NCBI GenBank assembly: GCA_963920525.1
Contig: OY986435.1
Span: forward strand, 261,890,962-261,954,961
Length of the DNA stretch: 64,000 bases
Source: Dichetophora obliterata
Taxonomy: Eukaryota > Arthropoda > Insecta > Diptera > Sciomyzidae
Direction of reading: 5' to 3'
A program made the position numbers and the translations under genes. Positions within the stretch are counted from its first letter, which is position 1; the number at the start of each line of letters is the position of its first letter. This document shows, one piece after another, positions 20,924-30,559 of the stretch. The notes under the pieces are model-generated. The model ran no database searches and was not told where the DNA came from. It saw only the letters and a program-made list of their open reading frames with translations.

Positions 20924-21159
20924 CTGATTATTCTGCCATGGAATAACCTTATAATAATTGAATCATGGTAGCCGTGTCAGTTTTTTGGCGATTGGTACGC
21001 TACTACCTCGTCAGTAATTATGCCATGAATGGGAGGTTTGGTATTGTTGTTTTCCTTTGTTATTGTTCTTAAAGCAGCTGTTTCAAGACTCTGATGACAA
21101 ATTGATATAAAGTTGAACTAACGTTGTTTTACTGAGATTTGATTTGATCTAGTGCCACG

Positions 21160-21360
21160 GGAAAGCAGCTAATGTTTCGCAGCGGAGCAACGGGAGGGGA
21201 AAGAACGATGCGTCAGCAGAGGAACTTATTGTTATCTTTGCTGTCTGTATTGATGACGAGAGTTACTCGGAAAAGGACAATGACGCAAACCAAAGATTTA
21301 CTCTCTACCAAAATCGTTCAACGCGCCTAAAGAAGTTTTCACTTCAAAAATTAGAGTTGT
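21160..21360 (+). repeat. Dispersed repeat also present at 61.35-61.49 kb
   Basis: The segment with GCTGTCTGTATTGATGACGA, GACGCAAACCAAAGATTTA and AAGAAGTTTTCA recurs in order at 61351-61490, where it ends in an A-run. It lies 60-260 bases before the copper-transporter exon 2 acceptor. Confidence 0.65.
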
Positions 21361-21423
21361 CGCTATTCTTGAAATGTTTCGTGTATAGTATTACTAATCT
21401 AATGATATTTATTTTCTTTTTAG

Positions 21424-21885
21424 TTTCATGGCGGCCATTGTGAACGCATTCTCTGGAAAGGCTGGGTTGCCAGTACAGTCACAGAATTCGTCTTTTCCTG
21501 TCTGGCTTTCTTTCTGATAGCATTTGTTTATGAAGCATTGAAATTTGTACGTTCCCATTTGCAACGCAATTCTGAACGCAGTGAATCTCAACGGACTGCT
21601 ATGAAATTGCGCACAAAGGCGGAAAGTCCTCCATGCAGCGGCTGTTCTAACACACGGCTTGCCGAATTGGGTGATACAAAATGTCTACAACGCATCGTTA
21701 ATTGGCCGCATCTTGTGCAAACCCTGCTGAATGTCGTACAGTTGGTTATTGCCTATCTGCTGATGTTAGTCTTCATGATATTCAACTATTGGCTCTGCCT
21801 CGCTGTCATTTTGGGCTTAGGCTTTGGCTATTTCTGCTTCGGCTGGAATAAGGGTGATGCCTACGACAACGAATGCTGCCAATAA
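21424..21885 (+). CDS. Ctr1B: Ctr-family copper transporter, exon 2 (153 codons, to the stop)
   Basis: The acceptor TTTTTAG|TTTCATGGC at 21423/21424 continues exon 1 in phase 0. In the joined 178-residue protein, helix 1 is about residues 40-61 (VASTVTEFVFSCLAFFLIAF) and a cytosolic loop runs 65-120 with PCSGC at 95-99. Helix 2, about 122-146, carries the copper-gating MxxxM motif (MLVFM, 139-143). Helix 3, about 150-168, carries GxxxG packing (GLGFG, 156-160). The C-terminus NECCQ has the Cys pair that hands copper to chaperones in this family. Ctr proteins work as homotrimers importing Cu(I). The protein ends at TAA 21883-21885. A longer frame starting inside helix 1 is only the ORF visible without splicing. 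No frame damage was seen. Confidence 0.93.
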   Translation, partial: FHGGHCERILWKGWVASTVTEFVFSCLAFFLIAFVYEALKFVRSHLQRNSERSESQRTAMKLRTKAESPPCSGCSNTRLAELGDTKCLQRIVNWPHLVQTLLNVVQLVIAYLLMLVFMIFNYWLCLAVILGLGFGYFCFGWNKGDAYDNECCQ

Positions 21886-24246
21886 AAAAATACTTTCAAA
21901 ATATGAAGCAGCATTAGATTCACTCTGGTTATTAATTTATTTTGAAAGGAACGAAAATGAAAAATTATGCATATTTTTGATAAGATTTTTTCGGAAATTT
22001 TTTCTTAGGGCTTTTGCAATTTGTTGTATCAAATCAATTTTTAAATAGACTTTGAGAATAAGCTTAATAACACAAATCATGAAATACTTTTATATCTACT
22101 GAACATTTGGTTATTTGGTAAATCTTGTAATATGTATAACCGAAATTTAATGCAGATGCGATTTCAATCAGCATTTGTTTATATTTTGTATTTAAATATA
22201 CCAAAAATACGCAACATAGTTAAATCTCATACATACTCGTAGCGTAGATTAATTTAAGTTAATGTAAGATTCAATAATTGTATAAATATTCAAAACCTAG
22301 TAAAAAATTTGTGAAAATGATCCACTTATCTGCATCTCATAGTATAATCCAACTAAATACCAACACAGAGCGATTGTGCTAAGCTGAAAATAAAAAAAAT
22401 TTAAAAATTTTGTTGAGTTTTCCGTATGTTAAGCCAAATGTGTTTATAAAATGATTCGCTTGAATCAAGACAATTTTTCTCTTTTCTAGAAAAAGTTTAT
22501 CATATTAAGTAAATTATTTTTAGAAAATGATTTAGCTGAATCAAAAATATAATGTATTAAAATCAAGAAAAAATATACTGAAGTTTAGCCTTCAAACGCT
22601 TTTAGTGAGAATTTGACACTATTTTTAAAAAGAAACTCTTATATCTTTCTTATTCGTGCTCAACTCCATTGGAGATTTTGGCTCAGTGTAAAAATCATGC
22701 TTGATTTTATATGATTTAAATACAAATTCTAAATGTTTGATAGTTTAAATCATACTTGATTTTAAATACAAATTCTAGTTGTTTAACATAATAAATAACA
22801 AGGTCATTTAGAAAACACTTTAATCATGATTAAATTTATATTTTACCAAAGAAAAAATTAAAAAGATGTCGTTAAGCTGTACAAAAAAATTTACCTCAAA
22901 GGACGTTCAGTGTCAAATCGAACTAAGCTAAGAATATAACACAAAGAAAAAATAAAGACTATAACTGTAAATTTTTTGTCCGTAAATTTTTTGTCCGTAT
23001 AAATTAAGTGCAAATCACCACAGAATGCGATGTGGTAGCTGCGTTTCGCATGTTTGTCCAATTCATATTTTTACCCTATGAAAAAAAATTTGCCCAAACT
23101 TAGTATAGTTGGTGCATAACAATAAAATTTTTATTTTTAACATTTTATGAATTATTTTAATTTTATATTTCTAGTATGACAAACAAATCAAAAACATTCC
23201 TTTTTGAGTTGATTTAAAATAAATATTTTAATAAAACATAAACAAAAGCCTAAAAAAGTGCGCTTTCAGTGGTATCAAACTTAAATCTTTGGATGTAACA
23301 CATAGTGTCGAATTGATACTAAATGTATTTTACATTAAAAAAAATCAAATTTGTTTGAAGGTTTAAGAAAATATTTCTTTGACTAAGCAATTTTTTCTCT
23401 CAAGGCAATATCTCTTTGATCGGCCCGGGTGCTTAAAAAAATGCCATCAAGCAAATTGGTATGCCATCAAAGGTAGTAGAATTGTATATTTTTTAATGGT
23501 TTTTTTCTTATTTTCCCCCCGATTTTCTACAAAAAAGATGCAATTTTTGAAAATTTATATTTAGTAGTCCGCCAGTTTGTTATTTTAAAATGAAAATGTT
23601 TAAATCAAGGTTGACTACCTTTTATGTAGTTTAATGTTTAAATGTTTAAATTTCTGAAATATATTTTTTTTGTACAGTTTAAGATATTTATAATAACATA
23701 ACATTGAAATGATTGTATATTATTTTCCTTTAAAAAAATTTCCGAAATAAGCCTTGAAAATTAGGCCAGAGCACCAGACTACATCTTTAGAGTCAGAACA
23801 TAACCAAAGCGGTTGATGGTTGCGGTGGAAGCGGTCCTCTCTCTGCGAAATACGATGAGAACCCGTCCAGAATTGGAGCGGTGGTGGTTGTCGGATCACG
23901 GTTGCATTTTATTTTGGGAATGATACAAATCTATATCTATACTATGATATAAAAGGCTTCTCACGTATCTGCGACGACGCTAAACTTAAAAACTATTGAA
24001 CCGATTTTAGTACTTCTTTCACTAATATAAAGCTACATGTTTAACTTAAAATCATGCAGCCTTTATTTTCTTAAAACAACTCTTGAAAGTTATTAAAATT
24101 TAAATTTATAAAGTAGCCAAAAAAACCAAACTTACAAAACATTGCTTCATTAAATTGTTAGACACACAAGCAGCATTAAGCTTTATCTCTCTTTTCCTCT
24201 GCTATTGTGTTTCTCATTGTTTCTATTGCTGAGTCGACAAGTGGAA
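21886..24246. other. 3' flank of the copper transporter and AT-rich intergenic sequence
   Basis: AATAAA-like strings occur right at the stop (21882) and near 22389, so the cleavage site is not determined. At about 22700-22800, TTTAAATACAAATTCTAAAT, then GTTTGATAGTTTAAATCAT, matches a repeat inside the piggyBac region (41113-41200). No further gene was recognised. Confidence 0.5.
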
Positions 24247-24410
24247 AATCGACACATGACGTAACCAATTATTTATTAAATACAATGTAGGCCCCGCAGC
24301 TCCGAAGTTTGTTTACAATTCTCAATTACATTTGTTCGGACATGGCAGCTAAACACTGATGACATTTACCTTACACAGTAAGCGACGATGGGAGTAGGTA
24401 TCCTAGTGGT
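24247..24410 (+). repeat. Repeat family Y, copy 1 (about 164 bp)
   Basis: Contains CGACACATGACGTAACCAAT, TTAAATACAATGTAGGCCCC, GAAGTTTGTTTACAATTCTC and ACACTGATGACATTTACCTT. The next copy begins directly after it, so copies 1 and 2 are in tandem with a period of about 164 bp. Confidence 0.75.
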
Positions 24411-24454
24411 AAATGGACACATGACGTAACCAGTTATTTCTTAAATACAATGTA

Positions 24455-25471
24455 AAGGGTGTTTTTTATAGACTGATACAAGTTTAAATCATAATAAAAT
24501 ATAGTAATTTATTTTTAATATCATTGAAACGGGCTTTATTGAATAGAAAATTTTATGACATTAATGTTTAAATATGATTTCGGCCATGTCACTGGCGCGT
24601 ACAAGGCGTAATCTGGAACACCAATTTTCACAAACTTTTCGCAGCATTTGCGGCCGTATATCGTCGATAACTCTTCGAATGTTGATTTCCAGGTGTTCAA
24701 TTGTTTGTGGTTTATCGACTAATTGAGGTGCGAAAAAACTTCGAATCATGTTCCTATACCGTTCACCATTGACAGTAACATTCTGACCATCATCGTTTTT
24801 GAAGACATATGGGCTAATGACTCCGCCGGGCCTGTAATTTTTTGTGGATGTAATGGTGTTTCGACAAAAGCTTGTGGATTCTCTTCACTCCAAATATGAC
24901 AATTCTGTTTATTTACGTACCCATTCAACCAAAAATGGGCTTCATCGGAAAATAAAATTTTCCATGGAAATCAATATCAATTTGTGCTTCAGCCCATTCG
25001 TCGAATTGGCGGCGCATACTATGGTCGTTTGGCTTTAATTCCTGCACAAGTTGAATCTTGAAAGGTTTCAAGCCAAGATCTTTTCGTAAAATCTTCCATA
25101 AAGTGGAGGGACACACCCCCAGTTGCTGAGAACGGCAACGAATTGATTGATTAGGATCATCTTCAATGCTTTCCTGTACAGCGGCTACAGATTCTTCAGT
25201 GCGCACTGTTCGGCATCTCACGGGATGCACATTATCAATAACAGTAAATGTGGTCCAAAAACGATCTATTGTTCTTCGAATTAGCAGCTCTGAAGGACGA
25301 TTATGTACGCCATAAAATGGACGAATTGCACGATGAGTTTGACGAACAGAACCATTGGTGTAAGTCAATCCATAGCAAACTAAACAAAAAACAACTATCA
25401 GCTGTTAAATGGGTGGTCAAATAAAGCAGTGATGCCAACTCAAAGTTCTATCAATCTATAAAAACACCCTT
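24455..25471 (-). mobile_element. Tc1/mariner-superfamily transposon, 1017 bp, internally deleted
   Basis: Ends AAGGGTGTTTTTTATAGACT and, read inward, AAGGGTGTTTTTATAGATTG, flanked by the TA target duplication (24453-24454, 25472-25473). A minus-strand transposase with frameshifts and an internal deletion fills most of it. Confidence 0.93.
24561..25368 (-). pseudogene. Tc1/mariner transposase, frameshifted and deleted
   Basis: Reading on the minus strand, the N-terminal helix-turn-helix region is SVRQTHRAIRPFYGVHNRPS. A second DNA-binding segment contains VCPSTLWKILRKDLGLKPFK. A frameshift near 24960 is needed to read KILFSDEAHFWLNGYVNKQ, which holds the first catalytic Asp. After a second frameshift near 24830 comes the segment around FKNDDGQNVTVNGERYRN. 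Then MIRSFFAPQLVDKPQTIEHL joins two regions that in full-length relatives are separated by roughly 55-60 residues containing the second and third catalytic acids. The copy is therefore inactive by deletion. It ends with SRLRLVRASDMAEIIFKH and a stop at 24561-24563. Confidence 0.88.
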
Positions 25472-25589
25472 TAGTTGCGAGGCCTCCGAAGCTTGTTTAC
25501 ACTTCTCACTTACATTTGTTCAGACATGGCCGCTAAAACACTGATGACTTCTACCTTACACAGCAAGCAGTGATGGGAGTAGGTATGCA

Positions 25590-26060
25590 CAAGATAGGAG
25601 AGAACAAGAAATGACGCACAAAATTTGAGAGAACAAAAACAATTGAATGAAAATCGTCTCTACGCAAAAAATACAACGAAAACGAAAGAGAACACACCGA
25701 AAAGAAGTAAACAAAGGCAAATGACGCCACAAATTAATTATCACGACAGTTTTTACAATTTGATGAACGAATTTATTACCTTTTATCGAGCATTTCAGAA
25801 TTTATGTGTAATAACAATTAGTTATTTTATTTGTTCTAGTTTAAACATACAGATTAATAATAATGTTGAAAAACACTCTTTACTGCAAGACTACCTGCTA
25901 GAAAACACGATATTTCTCCACAGACGAGTAAAGTCAAACTGTTTTTTGAACATTGAAAAGAAAATAATTTGAGCATATACAAGATTTTGTCAAACCCCGC
26001 TTTCAGTTCTGCATTACAATGTCATTACCGGCAAATTTTTACAAGCGGGTGGGTAGCTTT
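25590..26060. other. Intergenic sequence, no gene recognised
   Basis: The 115-codon open frame at 25625-25972 has ordinary AT-rich composition, a Lys/Asn-rich start and no recognisable motif. It is not credited. Confidence 0.4.
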
Positions 26061-26069
26061 GCACATTTG

Positions 26070-26881
26070 CAAGAATGATAGAATAAAAGATTGCGCTTTG
26101 CGCAGGTCCGTTACTTCTGCTAATCGAGTTTGACAACCAGCTGTTCAGTTAACTACGTCACAATATTTTATTTCTTTGAGAAACGTTCTGCGATCGGTTG
26201 TGTTTTATTTAATTGTGTATATATCGAAGTATATTTGCGAGTTTTTAACTAAAAATTGAAAAAATGAAGTGTGCAGCTGCTAATTGTAGCAATCAAAAAT
26301 TTTTCAGAAACCTGATGTTTGCAATAAATACAAAAATTAAATCAAGAAATTGTAGAAAATGCACACAAACGAAAACAAAAATACAAAAATATATTCACTT
26401 AACAAAATTTTTTCATTATTTAAAAACTTGGAACTATCATTTATTTGTCCTTTCAATTCACAGGTAAATTAATGGAAATAAAATATCTGGGAATGTTCAA
26501 ACTACATCAATTAAACTCTTAATAAATATTCTTATAAAATCCAAGTCGAAAAATAATGCTCACTGAAGTTGGTTTCTCAGGCAAATTTTTTTTTTTTACT
26601 AAAATGCTTACTGGCTGTAATAAAATAATAGTAAAAATAATGTTTGCAAACGAGTACTTAATCAATTAACCTTCTTCTCGTTCCAATAAATTGCTTCTTA
26701 CTTCTTTTATTTTAATTATACAAACTAAAATGTATGAAATTTTCATTTCTGTGTAGAAATTGTATCCAAAGTGAACGCTCTCCAAAACAGCATTGATATT
26801 ATGACGTACATGCGCAGAACGACAATTTTGTTGTACTCATTTTCTTGTCTTCGGCGCAATCTTTGTATTCTATCATTCTTG
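26070..26881 (+). mobile_element. CAAGAATGATAG-ended element, 812 bp, with a THAP-like start
   Basis: Ends CAAGAATGATAGAATAAAAG and, read inward, CAAGAATGATAGAATACAAA, both leading to GATTGCGC. An 8-bp duplication GCACATTT lies at 26061-26068 and 26882-26889, with one extra G at the left. Inside, an ATG at 26264 reads MKCAAANCSNQKFF, which resembles the opening Cys-x4-Cys of a THAP DNA-binding domain. P elements have THAP domains and 8-bp duplications, so this may be a non-autonomous P-like element. The rest of the 67-codon frame does not continue the similarity. Confidence 0.7.
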
Positions 26882-26951
26882 GCACATTTATACTCTCCCA
26901 TATTGAATATGTATTAATGAGCGCTTTAAAGAGTATACTGAAAGCAACCCA

Positions 26952-27095
26952 GTGGTAAATGGACACATGAAGTATTTCTTAAATACAATGTAGCTGCGAG
27001 GCCTCCAACACCTGTACACAATTCCGAATCACATTTGTTTGCACGGCATGACCGCTAAATCATTGATGACATCTACCTTACACAGTAAACTGCTT
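26952..27095 (+). repeat. Repeat family Y, copy 3
   Basis: GGTAAATGGACACATGAAGT, TTCTTAAATACAATGTAGCT, GCGAGGCCTCCAACACC and TTGATGACATCTACCTTACA match copies 1 and 2. It preserves the empty TA target of the mariner insertion. Confidence 0.78.
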
Positions 27096-27109
27096 TTTGC
27101 AGAATTCTT

Positions 27110-27780
27110 ATAAGACCTTAGGTGATTTTTTTTGTGCTCTAATCTATATTGCAAAATTAAATAAATGCGTAGTGGACGGACTGTCAAAAGAAAACATATC
27201 GACAGACGGATAATGTGGAATACAAAAAATAAATGTTTTTAAGCTGGAACAAAAACTGAGATATGAATTTACAGTAAGGTGGAGACAAAATTATTTGTTT
27301 TTGCAAATTTTATTTTGCCCGGCCGCGGTAAAGTTGAGAATGAATGTAAAACTTATAATAAATTGTGTGCACATAAGTTAATAGGTTTTGCTAAGAAAGT
27401 ACTGCTAGATGTGGTGTCAGGAAAAATTCATTAGTAAAATCATTAAATAAAATTATTGGCACAATGCATAATTCAAAACTATTTATTTTAAAGCACGATT
27501 TTTGAAAATTATAAGTCTTTCATAAACTTTCTATTCGTGTTAAATAAAACAAAATGATTTTTTTTTTATATGAAACGAAAATAGACTCCTTAGGGAAAAT
27601 ATTATCGGGATATAGTATATCTATACACTATTGTATAAAAGTAGATTCACGAAAGCGTCCCGTGATCGACAGCTGATCGGCCGCGGTTCGCCCAATCATA
27701 TTTTTGCTCGAGAACAGTTTAAGGTATTGTATAAATGTTAAAATTTTTTTATATACCGTCTTCATGTTCTTTTTTTTTTG
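27110..27780. other. Intergenic sequence, nothing recognised
   Basis: AT-rich. Isolated GC-rich words (CCGGCCGCGGTAAAG near 27320, TCGGCCGCGGTTC near 27677) stand out, but no structure was resolved. Confidence 0.35.
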
Positions 27781-27785
27781 TCTAA

Positions 27786-29688
27786 GGGCCATTTTGTTCA
27801 CAGAGAGATAAATTTATCCCCGAGTTAATTCCATGATTTTTCCAGTTTTTCATTTGTTCACAGTGAGTTAAGCATTTAACTCTTCAGGCTGGAGATAAAA
27901 ATAGTGGCGAGATAGCTTAACCCCAGAAATATTTAACTCGTGAAAATTGGTGAGTTAAGATTTTTAATTCGCTCTCATCACTCTCATTTTAATATTTTTT
28001 ACTTACTTGGTGTCAAAATATTGAAAATACAGATTTTTAAACATAGGGAAACAGTATTGGGGGTTACTGATTTCGAATCTGGTGTCAGAATTTTAAATTC
28101 AAGATGTTGGATAAAGTTGCCACCTTAATTTTTTATTTTTACGAATTCGGGGCTGGCGCAAACTAAAGGGTAAAAATGGGTCGCTGAATTCAAATCCGTT
28201 GTCAGAATTTCAAAATTCGAAAATTTTTCTACACATAGGGCTGCCACCTAAAAATGTTTTATTTTAAGAATTTTAAACATGAGGGAACAGTATTGGGGGT
28301 TACTGATTTCGAATCTGAACTCCAAATTTTTAAAATCAAGATGGTGGATAGGGCTGCCACCTTAATTTTTAAAATTTTTACGAATTCGGGGCTGGTGCGA
28401 ACTAAAAGGTTAAAAATGGGTCGCTGAATCCGAATCCGTGGCTTGAATTTCAAAATGTTAAAGTTTTAAAATAATAGGGTTACCACCTAATAATACGTAT
28501 TTTTTAGAATTTTAAACATCATCTAACAATGTTAGGGAGTCACTGATTTCGAATCTGAAGTCAGAATTTTAAAATTCAAGATGGTGAATAGGGTTGCTAC
28601 CTTAATTTTTTCATTTTTATGAATTCGGGGCTGGTGCGAACTAAACGGTAAAAATGGGTCGCTGAATCCGAATCCGTGGTCAGAATTTCAAAATGATAAA
28701 ATTTTATAATAATAGGGCTGCCACCTAATAATATGTATTTTCAAAAGTAAAAGCACCCAATTATTTCAAAATGTTATGATTTTGAAAATCTGACCACGGA
28801 TTCGGATTCAGCGACCCATTTTTGGCATACCATTTTCTTGACAGCTCCGAATTCATACAAATACAAAAAATTAAGGTGGCAACCCTATCCACCATTTTGA
28901 ATTTTAAAGTTCTGACTTCAGATTCGAAATCAGGGACTCCCTAACACTGTTAAATAATGTTTAAAATTCTTAAAAATACATATTATTAGGTGGCAACCCT
29001 ATTATTTCAAAACTTTATAACATTGAAATTCTGACCATGGATTCGTATTCAGCGATTCATTTTTAGTGTACCGGAATTCATAAAAATACAAAAAATTAAG
29101 GTGGCAACCCTATCCCCCATTTTGAATTTTAAAATTCTGACTTCAGATTAGAAATCAGTGACTCCCTAACAATGTTAAATTATGTTTAAAATTCTTAAAA
29201 ATACATATTAATAGGTGGCAACCCTATTATTTCAAAACTTTATAATTTTGAAATTCTGACCATGGATTCGTATTCAGCGACCCATTTTTGGTATACCATT
29301 TTTTTTGCCAGCCACGAATTCATAAAAATACAAAAAATTAAGGTGGCAACCCTATGCACCATCTTGAATTTTAAAATTCTGACTTCAGATTCGAAATCAG
29401 CGACCCCCCATTTTTACCATTTTTACCTAGTGTTCACTCTAACCCTCAAATTCGCAAAAATAAACCAAAAATCCCCACACACTTTTTAATTAATGAGCAA
29501 CACTCTTGCATTCGAATGAAAATCTATATATACTGAGAGCGAATTTATGCTCTAAGCATAAAGCCGGGATAAAATGTGAACAAAACCACTTTTTTATCTC
29601 CCGATTTATGCGCTTGGTATAAAATTAACCTAGAGATAGTTATCCCCGAATTAAATAATATTGATGCCCTTTGTGAACAAAATGGCCC
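27786..29688. mobile_element. Foldback element with inverted arrays of about 237-bp subrepeats
   Basis: Ends GGGCCATTTTGTTCACAGAG and, read inward, GGGCCATTTTGTTCACAAAG, flanked by TAA (27783-27785) and TAC (29689-29691). The left half has three forward copies of a unit of about 237 bp marked by GTTACTGATTTCGAATCTG, CTACCTTAATTTTT and AAAAATGGGTCGCTGAATCC (first motif at about 28061, 28298 and 28536). The right half has about three copies of the same unit inverted. No coding capacity. PIF/Harbinger-like ends, foldback-like interior. Confidence 0.82.
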
Positions 29689-30489
29689 TACGGCAAATTA
29701 AGGTTGGAGAAGACTTTTCAAAATGAAATTTTTTGTTTTAATTATTTTTAAAGTAATACATTAAGCTGATCAACGCGTCTTATTTTTCATTGGATAGTTT
29801 GGTTCGGATATTATTACAAATATAACCCGCTGATGAGAAGCCCCGTTCTGATTTTATGCTAGTTGTAGAAATAGTTGTACGATAATTGTAAGCAATTTGT
29901 ATGTTTCGATCTCGATTGCCTTCACCACAAAAAAAAAACTATTTCCTAAGTCAGAATATCTGACAATTTTGAAATTCATAGCTTAGTCCCCGATGTTGCA
30001 ATTCTTCTAAAACTTTGCAAAGTCTTTGCACCAGTGATTCACACTCATCGTCCTAACAATCTTTTTCAGCCTCAATAAAAGATTTTTCTAATTCTTAAAA
30101 TGAATCAACTCAAAATGAAATGTTTGCATTTACATGAATATTAGTAATAGATATTTTTTATTTAAAAATCCCGGAATCCTGAGAGACAATCCCGGGATTT
30201 AAAAAGGCTTAAATCATACGGGATCCTGGGACTGACTTCCCTAGTAGCTACGTTTAATAAAAATAAAATTGAATATTTTTTGAAGAAATTCACTGTGTAG
30301 CTGTGTTGCTTTTTATAAAATATACCGTATCATAAATCTTCGAATTATACATCAGTATTTTTGCTGTAAGAGTCTTCAAAATAAAAAATTTACATAATCA
30401 AAAATTCTTCCTCCTGTTCTTGCAACACGGGGTAGTGTGAGTTGAAGTTATCAAATTTTCGAAAAAATTTTACTAAACAAAATGCAATG
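29689..30489. other. Intergenic sequence, nothing recognised
   Basis: AT-rich; contains TCCTGAGAGACAATCCCGGG (about 30178) and a short inverted GATCCTGGGAC, but no coding frame or element edges were resolved. Confidence 0.35.
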
Positions 30490-30559
30490 TTTTTTATAGT
30501 TAAAAATGGCAATATTCCCATATTCTAATTTTTTCCAGAATGTAGCCTTTTGCTAAGCT

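Larger units (their letters stand above)
19712..20940. mobile_element. MITE family G, copy 2, carrying a palindrome and a small MITE
   Basis: Ends CATGGCAGAATAACCAGGCA and, read inward, CATGGCAGAATAAT then CAGGTAG once the small MITE is removed. A perfect 8-bp duplication GAATAACC lies at 19704-19711 and 20941-20948, splitting the right inverted end of element H. Confidence 0.88.
16993..20967. mobile_element. Element H, long-TIR element carrying three insertions
   Basis: Left end CATGATTCAATTATTATAAG resumes after an insertion as GTTATTCGTATTTTTGACG. The right end read inward is CATGATTCAATTATTATAAG then GTTATTCGTATTTTTTGACG. This gives inverted ends of about 40 bp. It is flanked by GTAGCCAT (16985-16992) and GTAGCCGT (20968-20975), an 8-bp duplication with one mismatch, and lies within C copy 3. 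The interior (17575-19703) is AT-rich with no recognised transposase. Confidence 0.85.
13024..21027. mobile_element. MITE family C, copy 3, outermost layer of the nest
   Basis: Only about 90 bases of this element remain as itself. They are CATG at 13024-13027, continuing GTATAATTATTTGACAAGGT at 16967 up to 16992, and GTAGCCGTGTCAGTTTTTTG onward from 20968 to GCCATG at 21027. Its 8-bp duplication AATGGGAG is at 13016-13023 and 21028-21035, exactly flanking 8004 bp. Everything in between is explained by element D copy 2, element H and their insertions. The subterminal sequence GTGTCAGTTTTTTGGCGATT matches copies 1 and 2, confirming the family. Confidence 0.88.
329..21423 (+). other. Single 21.1 kb intron of the copper transporter
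   Basis: The intron starts with GTGAGT (329-334) and ends with a T-rich tract and TTTTTAG at 21417-21423. No other exon is needed, because the flanking exons join in phase 0 across the most conserved part of the protein. Its bulk is transposon sequence, itemised below. The fly Ctr genes have small introns, so the size here is attributed to insertions (inference). Confidence 0.85.
24411..25585 (+). repeat. Repeat family Y, copy 2, split by a mariner element
   Basis: Left part 24411-24454 ends ATTTCTTAAATACAATGTA. The right part resumes at 25474 with GTTGCGAGGCCTCCGAAGC, after the second TA of the duplication at 25472-25473. Copy 3 reads straight through this junction (ACAATGTAGCTGCGAGGCCT). 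Confidence 0.85.

Noticed and set aside
25625..25972. 115-codon open frame
   Set aside because: No motif, signal or homologous pattern recognised; composition matches the AT-rich background.
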